Below are positions 1-6,524 of a stretch of DNA of 11,326 nucleotides, in pieces (the first letter of the stretch is position 1; every line of letters starts with the position of its first letter). The position numbers and the translations under genes are program-made. This DNA comes from an uncultured Veillonella sp. Lineage in GTDB: Bacteria; Bacillota; Negativicutes; Veillonellales; Veillonellaceae. The DNA is taken from the NCBI RefSeq assembly GCF_934190855.1, contig NZ_CAKPTN010000047.1, forward strand, positions 1 to 11,326, given 5' to 3'. Below the pieces are notes generated by a model. It did not search any database and had not been told where the DNA came from. It worked only from the letters and a program-made list of their open reading frames with translations.

Positions 1-1247
1 TTAGCTTCATTAATACGTTGCTCGATGCGCGGAATACTTCGAACATTACCAGTTAAACCGACCTCTCCTAAGATGACCATATCTGTAGGAACGATACGAT
101 TTTTTAAATTAGATACTATCGCTACTGCCATAGACAAGTCACAAGCTGGCTCGTTCACTTTAAGTCCACCAATAACGTTAACATACACGTCCTTATTCCC
201 CAATGTAAAGCCACAACGTTTTTCTAAAACAGCCAAGAGTACAATCAAACGGTTAAGATCATAACCTATTGCTGTTCTTCTAGGCATACCAAAGGCCGTA
301 GTAACAACAAGACTTTGCACCTCTACTAAGATAGGGCGAACTCCTTCAAGGTAAATCATGACAGCGCTACCACTTTCCTCATCAGACCGTTCTGCCAATA
401 ATGAAGCCGAAGGATTGGATAATTCTTGTAAACCTTCTTCAACCATGGCGAAAATACCTGTTTCAGATGTGGAGCCGAAACGATTTTTAATAGATCGCAA
501 TATGCGGAACTGATAGGATCGTTCCCCTTCAAAATAAAGCACTACGTCTACCATATGCTCTAACATACGTGGACCAGCGATATTGCCTTCTTTTGTGACA
601 TGACCAATGATAACTGTAGGAATATTGCGTTCTTTACAGAAGCGAAGGAGTCGAGATGTACATTCTCGAACTTGGCTAACACTGCCTGGAGCAGCATCGA
701 TATCGCCAGTATACATAGTTTGAATGGAATCAATGACAAGTAAGGATGGTGTCATTGCATCAGCCTGCTCAAGTATATGATCTAAATCTGTATCTGCAAT
801 AACTTGTAAACGCTCACTATTGATATGTAGTCGTTCTGCACGAAGCTTAAGTTGTAACTGAGACTCTTCACCAGACGCATAGAGAACTGTACCTACAGTA
901 TCTGCTACCTTTTGAGAGACTTGCAATAACAGCGTAGATTTACCAATACCTGGATCGCCACCTAAAAGCATTAATGCACCAGGTACTATGCCTCCACCTA
1001 ATACGCGATCAATTTCACCAAAGGTTGTAGATACCCGTGCAATAGAGGAAATTTCAATATCTGGTAAAGCTGTAGGCTTAGTCGTTTGATTCCCGACACC
1101 ACGGGAAGGTGTACGACTATGTTTAGTTTCTTTAATAATTTCTTCAACTAATGTATTCCATTCGCCACATTGTGGACAACGGCCCATCCACTTAGAGGAT
1201 TCAGCCCCACAATTTTGACAGAAGAATACCGATTTTGCTTTTGCCAT
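1..1247 (-). CDS. radA: RadA (Sms) DNA repair/recombination ATPase, C-terminus cut by window edge
   Basis: RadA is a RecA-like, DnaB-like ATPase that drives branch migration in recombinational repair in the cytoplasm. The frame is open from the ATG at 1247 to the window edge, giving 415 residues of a family that usually has about 455. In order, the sequence shows a C4 zinc finger (Cys10, 13, 24, 27), a Walker A motif GDPGIGKST (97-105), a Walker B strand ending LLVIDS (169-174), the RadA-specific KNRFGST motif (254-260), and a Lon-protease-like C-terminal domain still running at the edge. The start is preceded by GAGG only 4 nt upstream. It lies downstream of clpC, as in the Bacillus ctsR operon, but separated from it by a hairpin and a possible promoter. 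It may therefore be expressed at a different level from clpC. The identification is secure. Confidence 0.96.
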   Translation of the reverse strand, partial: MAKAKSVFFCQNCGAESSKWMGRCPQCGEWNTLVEEIIKETKHSRTPSRGVGNQTTKPTALPDIEISSIARVSTTFGEIDRVLGGGIVPGALMLLGGDPGIGKSTLLLQVSQKVADTVGTVLYASGEESQLQLKLRAERLHINSERLQVIADTDLDHILEQADAMTPSLLVIDSIQTMYTGDIDAAPGSVSQVRECTSRLLRFCKERNIPTVIIGHVTKEGNIAGPRMLEHMVDVVLYFEGERSYQFRILRSIKNRFGSTSETGIFAMVEEGLQELSNPSASLLAERSDEESGSAVMIYLEGVRPILVEVQSLVVTTAFGMPRRTAIGYDLNRLIVLLAVLEKRCGFTLGNKDVYVNVIGGLKVNEPACDLSMAVAIVSNLKNRIVPTDMVILGEVGLTGNVRSIPRIEQRINEA

Positions 1248-1276
1248 AATGCCTCAAAATGTTTTAATAAGAAAAG

Positions 1277-1309
1277 AAAGGTCATGAATGATAACCATTC
1301 ATGACCTTT
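1277..1309 (-). terminator. Perfect 14-bp hairpin between clpC and radA (terminator or attenuator)
   Basis: AAAGGTCATGAATG, a 5-nt loop and the exact reverse complement form a 14-bp stem. On the minus strand it is followed by a T-rich stretch (TTTCTTTTCTTATT), which fits an intrinsic terminator for the clpC transcript. It ends only 29 nt before the radA start, leaving no room for a promoter in between. Any promoter for radA therefore lies upstream of the hairpin, and the hairpin would act as a partial terminator in the radA leader. Confidence 0.75.
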
Positions 1310-1350
1310 TATGCATAATTTTACTACATGGTTAACTATCATCATTCTAT

Positions 1351-1359
1351 AGTATACCA
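1351..1359 (-). promoter_or_regulatory. Candidate extended -10 promoter for radA
   Basis: On the minus strand the sequence TGGTATACT matches an extended -10 element (TGn then TATACT, 5 of 6 to TATAAT). No good -35 is visible; the best at 17-nt spacing is TATAAA. It lies about 100 nt upstream of radA and upstream of the hairpin at 1277-1309. The assignment is tentative because the whole gap is AT-rich. Confidence 0.35.
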
Positions 1360-1416
1360 TTTAACTTATATTTTTTATATGAAAGGTAGTCATTAACTGT
1401 ATATTTTGTATTTTTT

Positions 1417-3864
1417 CTATACGCTGACAACGATCTCGTTATCCTTCACATCTGCTTTTATAGTTTTTCCTTCTGTAGCATCTCCTTTCAAAATAAGATC
1501 TGATAGAGGATTCTCAACTAATCGTTGAATAGCTCGTTTTAGTGGTCGAGCCCCCATTGTAAAGTCGGAACCTTCCTTAACGAGTAATTGCATCGCCTCA
1601 GGTGTGATCTCTAATTGGAGTTCTCGCTCTTTAAGGCGTTTTGTAACATCAATCATCAAGATAGAGACAATTTGTTTTAAGTCCTCTTCCGTTAATGGTT
1701 GGAAAACAATCATTTCATCAATACGATTTAAAAACTCAGGTCTGAAATGATGTTTTACAGCATCCATAACAGATTTCTTAGCTTCTTTAAAATCTATACT
1801 ATTAGATTGATTTGAATGAGATTCAGATTTTTTAGGAGCCAAGAAACCAAGCTCTGGAGAGTTCTTATGTAAAGCTTTAGCACCTAAGTTACTTGTCATG
1901 ATGATAACCGTATTTCTGAAATCTACAGTTCTACCTTGGCTATCAGTAAGTCGACCATCATCAAGAACTTGTAACAAAATATTAAAGAAATCTGCATGTG
2001 CTTTCTCTACTTCATCAAGAAGAATAACACTATATGGTTTACGACGTACTGCATCAGTTAATTGACCGCCCTCTTCATAGCCTACATAGCCTGGAGGGGC
2101 ACCAACTAAGCGTGATACAGTATGTTTTTCCATGTATTCAGACATATCAAGTCGAATCATAGCAGATTCATCGCCGAACAAGGAGGATGCAAGAGCTCTT
2201 CCTAATTCAGTTTTACCTACCCCTGTGGGCCCCAAAAACAAGAATGACCCAATAGGACGTTTAGGATCCTTTAACCCAGCCCTTGCACGGCGTACAGCTT
2301 TAGCTACAGCAGTAACAGCATCATCTTGACCTACTACGCGTTTATGAAGCTCATCTTCCAAATGGAGCAACGTTTCAGATTCTTCTTCTGCTATTTTAGC
2401 TACTGGAATCCCTGTCCATTGCGCCACTACTGCTGCTACATCGTCTTCCGTAACTACTAACTTTTGAGCACTTTCTTCTTTTGCTACAGATTTTTTATCA
2501 CCGATATCTTTTAGTAGAGTTTTTTCTTCATCACGAAGTTTAGCAGCCTTTTCAAAGTCTTGTGATGTAACGGCTGCTTCTTTCTCATTTTTGACTACCT
2601 TTAGACGTTCTTCTAGAGCCTTAACATCTGGCGCTGCAGAAAATACTTGCATACGCACCTTAGATGCAGCTTCATCCACTACATCAATAGCTTTATCAGG
2701 CAAGAATCGGTCTGTAATATATCTACTTGATAAGGACACAGCTGCTTTTAACGCTTCATCCGTAATTTTAGCCTTATGGAATGCTTCATAGCGATCTCGT
2801 AAGCCCTTTAGAATTTCAAGAGCATCCTCTTCGTTAGGTTCTCCTACTTGAACAGGTTGGAAACGACGCTCTAGAGCAGCATCCTTTTCAATATGTTTTT
2901 TATATTCATCAAGCGTTGTAGCACCAATAACTTGGAACTCACCACGTGCTAAGGCGGGCTTTAAAATATTAGCCGCATCCATAGCCCCTTCGGTGGCGCC
3001 GGCACCAACTAAAGTATGTATTTCATCGATAAAGATAATCATGTCATCATGTTGTTGTACTTCATCGATAGCTTTTTTCAACCGTTCTTCAAATTCACCA
3101 CGGTATTTTGCACCGGCAAGCATAGCGCCAATGCTAAGCGAAATAATTCTTTTATTTCGCAAAATTTCAGGTACATTACCGGTAACAATACGCTGTGCTA
3201 AACCTTCAGCAATGGCCGTCTTACCTACCCCTGGCTCACCGATGAGAACAGGATTGTTTTTAGTCCTACGGCTTAGAATTTGAATAACCCGTTGAATTTC
3301 AGTATCTCGACCGATAACAGGATCAATTTTACCTTGTTTAGCAGACTCATTAAGATCTGTAGCAAAATCAGATAAATCACCTAATTCGCCATCTCCATTA
3401 GAGCCTTCTTGACCATCATTGTGGCCCTTAGAATTAGAACCAAGAATATTGCGAATAGTATCTACTACATCATTAGTTCTAACATCCATAGATTGTAATA
3501 TAGCAGCTGCAACACCGCTACCATCACTTAGTAAGCCTAGTAAAATATGTTCAGTTCCTACATAATTATGGTTCATACGGTTTGCCACTTGAACTGCCAG
3601 TTCAAGTACATATTTCACGCGAGGTGTCATGTATATAGAGGTCGCCTTTTTATTACCACGCCCTACATGTTCCTCGACTGCTTCAAAAATATCTTCTGTA
3701 ACTATACCAATCTCTTCTAAAGCCTTGGCAGCTACACTGTTTTTAACCTTTGTAAGGCCGATGAGTACGTGTTCAGTTCCTACATAGTCATGCCCGAGCT
3801 CTAAAGCAGCCTCTTGTGCTAAAGAAAGGACTCGCTGTGCATCGTCTGTGAACCGTTGCATCAT
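1417..3864 (-). CDS. clpC: ClpC, Hsp100/AAA+ unfoldase of the ClpCP protease
   Basis: ClpC is a hexameric ATP-dependent unfoldase that delivers substrates, including arginine-phosphorylated proteins, to ClpP. The 815 residues match the family length. Visible parts are two Clp-N repeats (about 5-140), a Gly/Asp/Asn-rich linker (142-165), Walker A1 GEPGVGKT (209-216), Walker B1 IIFIDE (276-281), a middle domain with a UVR motif (about 430-455), Walker A2 GPTGVGKT (545-552), Walker B2 VILLDE (613-618), and an LGF tripeptide (672-674) at the position of the ClpP-docking loop. A Ser/Asn-rich stretch (680-690) follows the loop and makes it longer than I recall for B. subtilis ClpC. GAGGTG lies just upstream of two adjacent ATGs, so the start could be either Met1 or Met2. 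The gene lies 238 bp after mcsB, so it is not tightly coupled to it. Confidence 0.98.
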   Translation of the reverse strand: MMQRFTDDAQRVLSLAQEAALELGHDYVGTEHVLIGLTKVKNSVAAKALEEIGIVTEDIFEAVEEHVGRGNKKATSIYMTPRVKYVLELAVQVANRMNHNYVGTEHILLGLLSDGSGVAAAILQSMDVRTNDVVDTIRNILGSNSKGHNDGQEGSNGDGELGDLSDFATDLNESAKQGKIDPVIGRDTEIQRVIQILSRRTKNNPVLIGEPGVGKTAIAEGLAQRIVTGNVPEILRNKRIISLSIGAMLAGAKYRGEFEERLKKAIDEVQQHDDMIIFIDEIHTLVGAGATEGAMDAANILKPALARGEFQVIGATTLDEYKKHIEKDAALERRFQPVQVGEPNEEDALEILKGLRDRYEAFHKAKITDEALKAAVSLSSRYITDRFLPDKAIDVVDEAASKVRMQVFSAAPDVKALEERLKVVKNEKEAAVTSQDFEKAAKLRDEEKTLLKDIGDKKSVAKEESAQKLVVTEDDVAAVVAQWTGIPVAKIAEEESETLLHLEDELHKRVVGQDDAVTAVAKAVRRARAGLKDPKRPIGSFLFLGPTGVGKTELGRALASSLFGDESAMIRLDMSEYMEKHTVSRLVGAPPGYVGYEEGGQLTDAVRRKPYSVILLDEVEKAHADFFNILLQVLDDGRLTDSQGRTVDFRNTVIIMTSNLGAKALHKNSPELGFLAPKKSESHSNQSNSIDFKEAKKSVMDAVKHHFRPEFLNRIDEMIVFQPLTEEDLKQIVSILMIDVTKRLKERELQLEITPEAMQLLVKEGSDFTMGARPLKRAIQRLVENPLSDLILKGDATEGKTIKADVKDNEIVVSV

Positions 3865-3921
3865 AATATCACCTCATCTATCTATGTAAATTGTAATTGT
3901 ATCTCTTCAAATATATGTAAA

Positions 3922-3942
3922 CAATGGTGGGAAACACCATTG
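3922..3942 (-). other. 8-bp hairpin in the clpC leader
   Basis: CAATGGTG and CACCATTG are exact inverted repeats around a 5-nt loop. On the minus strand the stem is followed by TTTACATATATTTG, a weak U-tract. It lies between the candidate clpC promoter and the clpC start, 58 nt upstream of the ATG. It could be a weak attenuator, an mRNA-stabilising stem, or a terminator for the upstream ctsR-mcsA-mcsB transcript. Confidence 0.5.
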
Positions 3943-3971
3943 GAATAGTAATTGCTTTAGTACAAAACTAT

Positions 3972-4000
3972 TTTATAGGTATTAACTTTTAACCTATTAA
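3972..4000 (-). promoter_or_regulatory. Candidate sigma-A-type promoter for clpC
   Basis: On the minus strand, TTAATA (3995-4000, 4 of 6 to TTGACA) is separated by 17 nt from TATAAA (3972-3977, 5 of 6 to TATAAT). This would start transcription roughly 100 nt upstream of clpC. There is no GTCAAA/TTTGAC half-site nearby, so this promoter, if real, would be independent of CtsR. AT-richness makes chance matches likely. Confidence 0.4.
3975..3997. repeat. Dyad in the spacer of the candidate clpC promoter
   Basis: ATAGGT (3975-3980) and ACCTAT (3992-3997) form a 6-bp inverted repeat. An inner TTAA pair lies within it. The dyad nearly fills the interval between the candidate -35 and -10, where a repressor site would commonly lie. 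No known regulator is recognised from it. Confidence 0.4.
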
Positions 4001-4033
4001 TCTAATACATTAAATTGAAAGGATTTATATAAA

Positions 4034-4060
4034 ACAAATAATTGTATATCCATTATTTGT
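4034..4060. repeat. AT-rich 9-bp inverted repeat downstream of mcsB
   Basis: ACAAATAAT (4034-4042) and ATTATTTGT (4052-4060) are exact inverted repeats around a 9-nt loop. The right arm overlaps the first copy of the tandem repeat at 4054. The stem has one G-C pair in nine and no T-tract follows it, so it is a poor terminator. Confidence 0.4.
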
Positions 4061-4103
4061 AATTCAGTATTATTTGTAATTTAGTATATTTGTAATCTAG
4101 TAT
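4054..4103. repeat. 17-bp tandem repeat, three copies, abutting the mcsB stop
   Basis: The unit TATTTGTAATTCAGTAT (4054-4070) is followed directly by TATTTGTAATTTAGTAT (4071-4087), which differs by one base. A third copy (4088-4103) lacks the first T and differs by one or two bases. The array ends on the last base of the mcsB stop codon. It is a small minisatellite-like array of unknown function, perhaps arising by replication slippage. Confidence 0.85.
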
Positions 4104-5164
4104 TATTTTGAAAGTTTTTGACGTATAACTTTAGCTCGATAGCTATCGCGATCAACCTCTGTTAAATCTTCATTACCGAAATATTTAGTAAGAAAATTAG
4201 GGCGAGTTATAGCCACCAACTCATTGAAGGTATCATTTCCCCAAGGTGGCAAGATATCTAAGTCTACGCCTAATTGTATATCGCTAAGTTTTGTCAATGC
4301 TTCTTTGCCATTAACACGGCGTGCATATTGTAAAACACCATAAGAGCGCCACAGAACGTCTTCTAAGCCTTCTTTATCGTTGTGTAATAAAGATTGACGA
4401 GCTTTACGCTCTTCTGCAATTATGCCTTCTATAATCTTAGTTAATTGCTCAATCGTTGCTTCTTCACTTATCCCCATAGTACGTTGATTTGAAATTTGGT
4501 AGATAGCCCCTAAAGCCTCGGATCCTTCACCGTACAAACCTCGTACAGAGTAACCTAATTGAATGATGCTGCGAATGAGTCGTGTAATTCGACCAGACAT
4601 AGTTAAGGCCGGTAAATGTAGCATTACAGATGCTCTTAATCCAGTTCCTACATTTGTAGGGCATGCTGTTAAATAACCAAAGCGTTCATCAAAAGCATAC
4701 GGATGCTTCGCCTCGATAGCCTTATCGATTTGAACTGCATGGTCATAGGCCTGTTGTAATTGAAGGCCAGCAGCCATTGATTGGATCCGTAAATGATCTT
4801 CTTCATTCACCATAATTACAATAGATGCATCATCAGATACAACTAAATTACGATATGGTAATTTTTCTTCCAGAGCTGGGCTCATTAAGTGTTTCTCTAC
4901 TAATACAGCCCGCTCACTTTGACTTAATTGCTCTAGACTAATATTAGAATATTGATGACCATCTGCAGCTTTCAAAGGTTGTAACAATCCTCTAGAAATA
5001 GAATTTACTTTTTCTAAAGCAGATGTATCATTACGATTTGTAAATAATAGGCCATCAAAGTTACGTGCCAGTCGAATACGACTGGAAATTACAATGTGAT
5101 CTGTCGCCTCTGTATCGTGGCGTAACCACTGACTTAAAGGAGAGTCCAATATAGTATCTAACAT
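4103..5164 (-). CDS. mcsB: McsB, protein-arginine kinase
   Basis: McsB transfers phosphate from ATP to arginine side chains. This inactivates CtsR and marks proteins for ClpCP. The 353 residues are close to the usual length of about 360. The phosphagen-kinase catalytic fold shows SSRIRLARN (27-35), NEEDH (120-124) with its catalytic acidic pair, the active-site loop CPTNVGTGLRAS with Cys168, and QRTMG (227-231). Near the C-terminus is RDSYRA (339-344), matching the RDxxRA motif that binds phosphoarginine allosterically and docks substrates in characterised McsB. No catalytic residue seems missing, so an active kinase is expected. GGAGG overlaps the mcsA stop codon and lies 5 nt before the ATG, so the two are translationally linked. 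Confidence 0.97.
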   Translation of the reverse strand: MLDTILDSPLSQWLRHDTEATDHIVISSRIRLARNFDGLLFTNRNDTSALEKVNSISRGLLQPLKAADGHQYSNISLEQLSQSERAVLVEKHLMSPALEEKLPYRNLVVSDDASIVIMVNEEDHLRIQSMAAGLQLQQAYDHAVQIDKAIEAKHPYAFDERFGYLTACPTNVGTGLRASVMLHLPALTMSGRITRLIRSIIQLGYSVRGLYGEGSEALGAIYQISNQRTMGISEEATIEQLTKIIEGIIAEERKARQSLLHNDKEGLEDVLWRSYGVLQYARRVNGKEALTKLSDIQLGVDLDILPPWGNDTFNELVAITRPNFLTKYFGNEDLTEVDRDSYRAKVIRQKLSK

Positions 5165-5173
5165 AAGAACCTC

Positions 5174-5713
5174 CTACGCTTTATCGCCATCGATGATGGC
5201 TTCTAACTCTTTAATTTTATCTCTTAAGATAGCAGCCTCTTCAAAATTTTCAGCTTGAACGGCTGTGTCCAATTGATGACGCAATCGCTTTACTTCATAT
5301 TTAGCTTTAAATACATTAGTTCCACGACTAGGTACAGTTCCTTCATAGTCAGAACTGCCTTGAATACGTTGTAATAACGGATCTATTTCACTATTAAAAG
5401 TCTCATAACATTGACCGCAACCAAACTTACCTACACGATTAAATTCGTCATAGGTAATACCACACTGCGGACATCTCTTAGATTGATGAGATTTTAATAA
5501 GTTATCTGGGTAAACCATATTTTTAAAAAATTCATTAGTAAAAAAGCTATTATCCCACATATCATTCATAAAAGAGCTATAGGGGGATAATTTGCCCTCT
5601 TGTTGTAACTTGGTAGCACAAGTACCACAAAGATGTTGTTCCGTCTTTTGATTATTGACGATATTAGTCATATGAATGGTAGCTTCATTCTTATGGCAAT
5701 GATCACATAACAT
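5174..5713 (-). CDS. mcsA: McsA, zinc-binding UVR-domain activator of McsB
   Basis: McsA binds and activates the McsB kinase and takes part in the stress response that releases CtsR. The 179 residues hold two zinc-binding CxxC pairs in the N-terminal part (Cys3/6 and Cys29/32) and two more in the middle (Cys81/84 and Cys99/102). A C-terminal UVR motif (about 139-174, QLDTAVQAENFEEAAILRDK) resembles the one in ClpC. An aromatic, Asn-rich linker (about 45-68) joins the zinc regions. The start is supported by AAGGAG located in the last codons of ctsR, 9 nt before the ATG. Only 6 nt separate the ctsR stop from this start. All eight zinc ligands are intact. Confidence 0.96.
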   Translation of the reverse strand: MLCDHCHKNEATIHMTNIVNNQKTEQHLCGTCATKLQQEGKLSPYSSFMNDMWDNSFFTNEFFKNMVYPDNLLKSHQSKRCPQCGITYDEFNRVGKFGCGQCYETFNSEIDPLLQRIQGSSDYEGTVPSRGTNVFKAKYEVKRLRHQLDTAVQAENFEEAAILRDKIKELEAIIDGDKA

Positions 5714-5719
5714 CGATCA

Positions 5720-6199
5720 TCACTCCTTCCGTAGTGTATCCACCATTGTTGCGTAAAGCTGACAAACAGCTTCATTGCGCTCTTCAATATCTACATTCTC
5801 AATCAAAGTAGCAAAAGAATTATGCATCAATTGAGCTTCACGACGGGTAATCTTTTCAGATTGTAATAATTGGAACAAAGATTGATCTACATCTCGCATA
5901 TCAATTAAACGTTCCACTGTATTTTGACCTTCATAAATACGATATGTCGTTACTGCAGGCAAAGAGTCTGAGCTTTCTGGGTTTAGTTTTTTGATCCGAA
6001 TATAACCACCTAAGCCACGTCTAGATTCAACATCAAAACCACGCTCATTAGAAAAACGTGTACTCAATACGTAACTAATTTGGGATGGTGCACAATCTAG
6101 TTCATCAGCTAGTTCGTTACGTTTTAAAACTAGTTTTTCTTGTTCTTCACGCATACGGTCTAAGATAAATTTTTCTATTTTATCAGCTATCATACTCAT
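5720..6199 (-). CDS. ctsR: CtsR, transcriptional repressor of class III heat-shock genes
   Basis: CtsR represses clp and mcs genes at normal temperature and is released or degraded on heat or protein stress. From the ATG at 6199 it has 159 residues, close to the family length. A winged helix-turn-helix lies at about 26-48 (KRNELADELDCAPSQISYVL), followed by NERGFDVESRRGLGGYIRI, the glycine-rich wing. The B. subtilis wing reads RGGGGY, while here it is RGLGGY (Leu63). The C-terminal four-helix dimerisation and McsB/ClpC-interaction domain follows. I prefer the ATG at 6199 over the in-frame GTG at 6208 because AGGGG lies 8 nt upstream of that ATG. It is first in its operon and its own promoter carries a CtsR-box-like repeat, so autoregulation is likely. 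Confidence 0.96.
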   Translation of the reverse strand: MSMIADKIEKFILDRMREEQEKLVLKRNELADELDCAPSQISYVLSTRFSNERGFDVESRRGLGGYIRIKKLNPESSDSLPAVTTYRIYEGQNTVERLIDMRDVDQSLFQLLQSEKITRREAQLMHNSFATLIENVDIEERNEAVCQLYATMVDTLRKE

Positions 6200-6233
6200 A
6201 AAAAACACCCCTTTAAATTTTATTTACTATAGT

Positions 6234-6240
6234 TTTGACC
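6234..6240 (-). promoter_or_regulatory. Single CtsR-like half-site downstream of the ctsR promoter
   Basis: GGTCAAA on the minus strand lies about 15-25 nt downstream of the expected ctsR transcription start, within the leader. It matches one heptamer of the CtsR box. Alone it is weak evidence, but it adds to the cluster of half-sites upstream. Confidence 0.35.
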
Positions 6241-6262
6241 ATTTGTTCTTTGATACAATTCT

Positions 6263-6291
6263 ATTATATTTGACTATTTGACCTTAGTCAA
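6263..6291 (-). promoter_or_regulatory. ctsR operon promoter (sigma-A type)
   Basis: On the minus strand, TTGACT (6286-6291, 5 of 6 to TTGACA) is followed after exactly 17 nt by TATAAT (6263-6268, perfect). The start of transcription would be near 6256, giving a leader of about 55 nt before the ctsR ATG at 6199. This is the best promoter match in the window. Confidence 0.88.
6269..6283 (-). promoter_or_regulatory. CtsR-box-like operator inside the promoter spacer
   Basis: The minus strand reads GGTCAAATAGTCAAA, two heptamers (GGTCAAA and AGTCAAA) separated by one base. The classical CtsR box is two RGTCAAA heptamers separated by three bases. The site fills most of the interval between -35 and -10, so binding would block RNA polymerase. 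Repression by CtsR is an inference from the heptamers and from the position next to ctsR. Confidence 0.75.
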
Positions 6292-6294
6292 TAC

Positions 6295-6330
6295 AAAAGT
6301 CAAACTTCATAGTATTTATATTTGACTTTT
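6295..6330. repeat. 10-bp inverted repeat of CtsR-like half-sites
   Basis: AAAAGTCAAA (6295-6304) and TTTGACTTTT (6321-6330) are exact inverted repeats 16 nt apart, with half-site centres 23 bp apart. It lies just upstream of the ctsR -35. Each arm contains a GTCAAA core. It may be an additional operator. Confidence 0.55.
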
Positions 6331-6398
6331 TACTCTATTTTCTTTTTATTTACTAGCATACTCTCGATAATACAAGGTTATTTACATAATTTATTAAT

Positions 6399-6428
6399 AA
6401 GTCAAATCAAGCTAAAAAGTTTTGACTT
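6399..6428. repeat. 8-bp inverted repeat of CtsR-like half-sites near the SpeD-like promoter
   Basis: AAGTCAAA (6399-6406) and TTTGACTT (6421-6428) are exact inverted repeats 14 nt apart, with centres about 21-22 bp apart. The layout repeats that of 6295-6330. It ends about 30 bp upstream of the -35 of the plus-strand gene, so it could link that gene to the same regulator. Confidence 0.5.
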
Positions 6429-6459
6429 TTCGTTTACTTTTTAATTCATTCTCATATGA

Positions 6460-6489
6460 TTGGACTTAATCTTTAATTCTATGTATAAT
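6460..6489 (+). promoter_or_regulatory. Promoter of the SpeD-like gene
   Basis: A perfect TATAAT (6484-6489) is preceded by TTGGAC (6460-6465) at 18 nt. The -35 match is poor. Transcription would start near 6496, which lies downstream of the ATG at 6492 and therefore supports the later start at 6525. Confidence 0.6.
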
Positions 6490-6524
6490 AAATGAGATAT
6501 TATATTCCGAAAGAAGGTGTTATT

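Larger units (their letters stand above)
6200..6524. other. Divergent control region between ctsR and the SpeD-like gene
   Basis: About 325 bp without a gene. It holds both divergent promoters and eight copies of the half-site TTTGAC/GTCAAA or a one-base variant. On the plus strand these start at 6234, 6269, 6277, 6286 (AGTCAAT), 6298, 6321, 6400 and 6421. The 6330-6398 part is AT-rich with no clear element. No coding potential was seen. Confidence 0.8.

Noticed and set aside
2132..3283. Plus-strand open frames opposite clpC
   Set aside because: They lie wholly within the clpC coding region on the other strand, have no binding sites, and look like nothing recognisable.
4034..4060. AT-rich inverted repeat as an intrinsic terminator after mcsB
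   Set aside because: The stem has only one G-C pair and no T-tract follows it.
4054..4103. Tandem repeat as a CRISPR array
   Set aside because: The units are contiguous with no unique spacers, and there are no cas genes.
4110..4122. TTTGAC near the end of mcsB as a CtsR site for clpC
   Set aside because: It is a single half-site inside coding sequence (the Arg-Gln-Lys codons), far from the clpC promoter candidate.
6200..6208. GTG at 6208 as the ctsR start
   Set aside because: GTG overlaps the AGGGGTG ribosome binding site itself, so the ATG at 6199 is better placed.
6492..6524. ATG at 6492 as the start of the SpeD-like protein (11 more residues)
   Set aside because: It falls before the expected transcription start near 6496, has no binding site, and the extra residues lie outside the SpeD fold. 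AAGAAGGTG fits the ATG at 6525.
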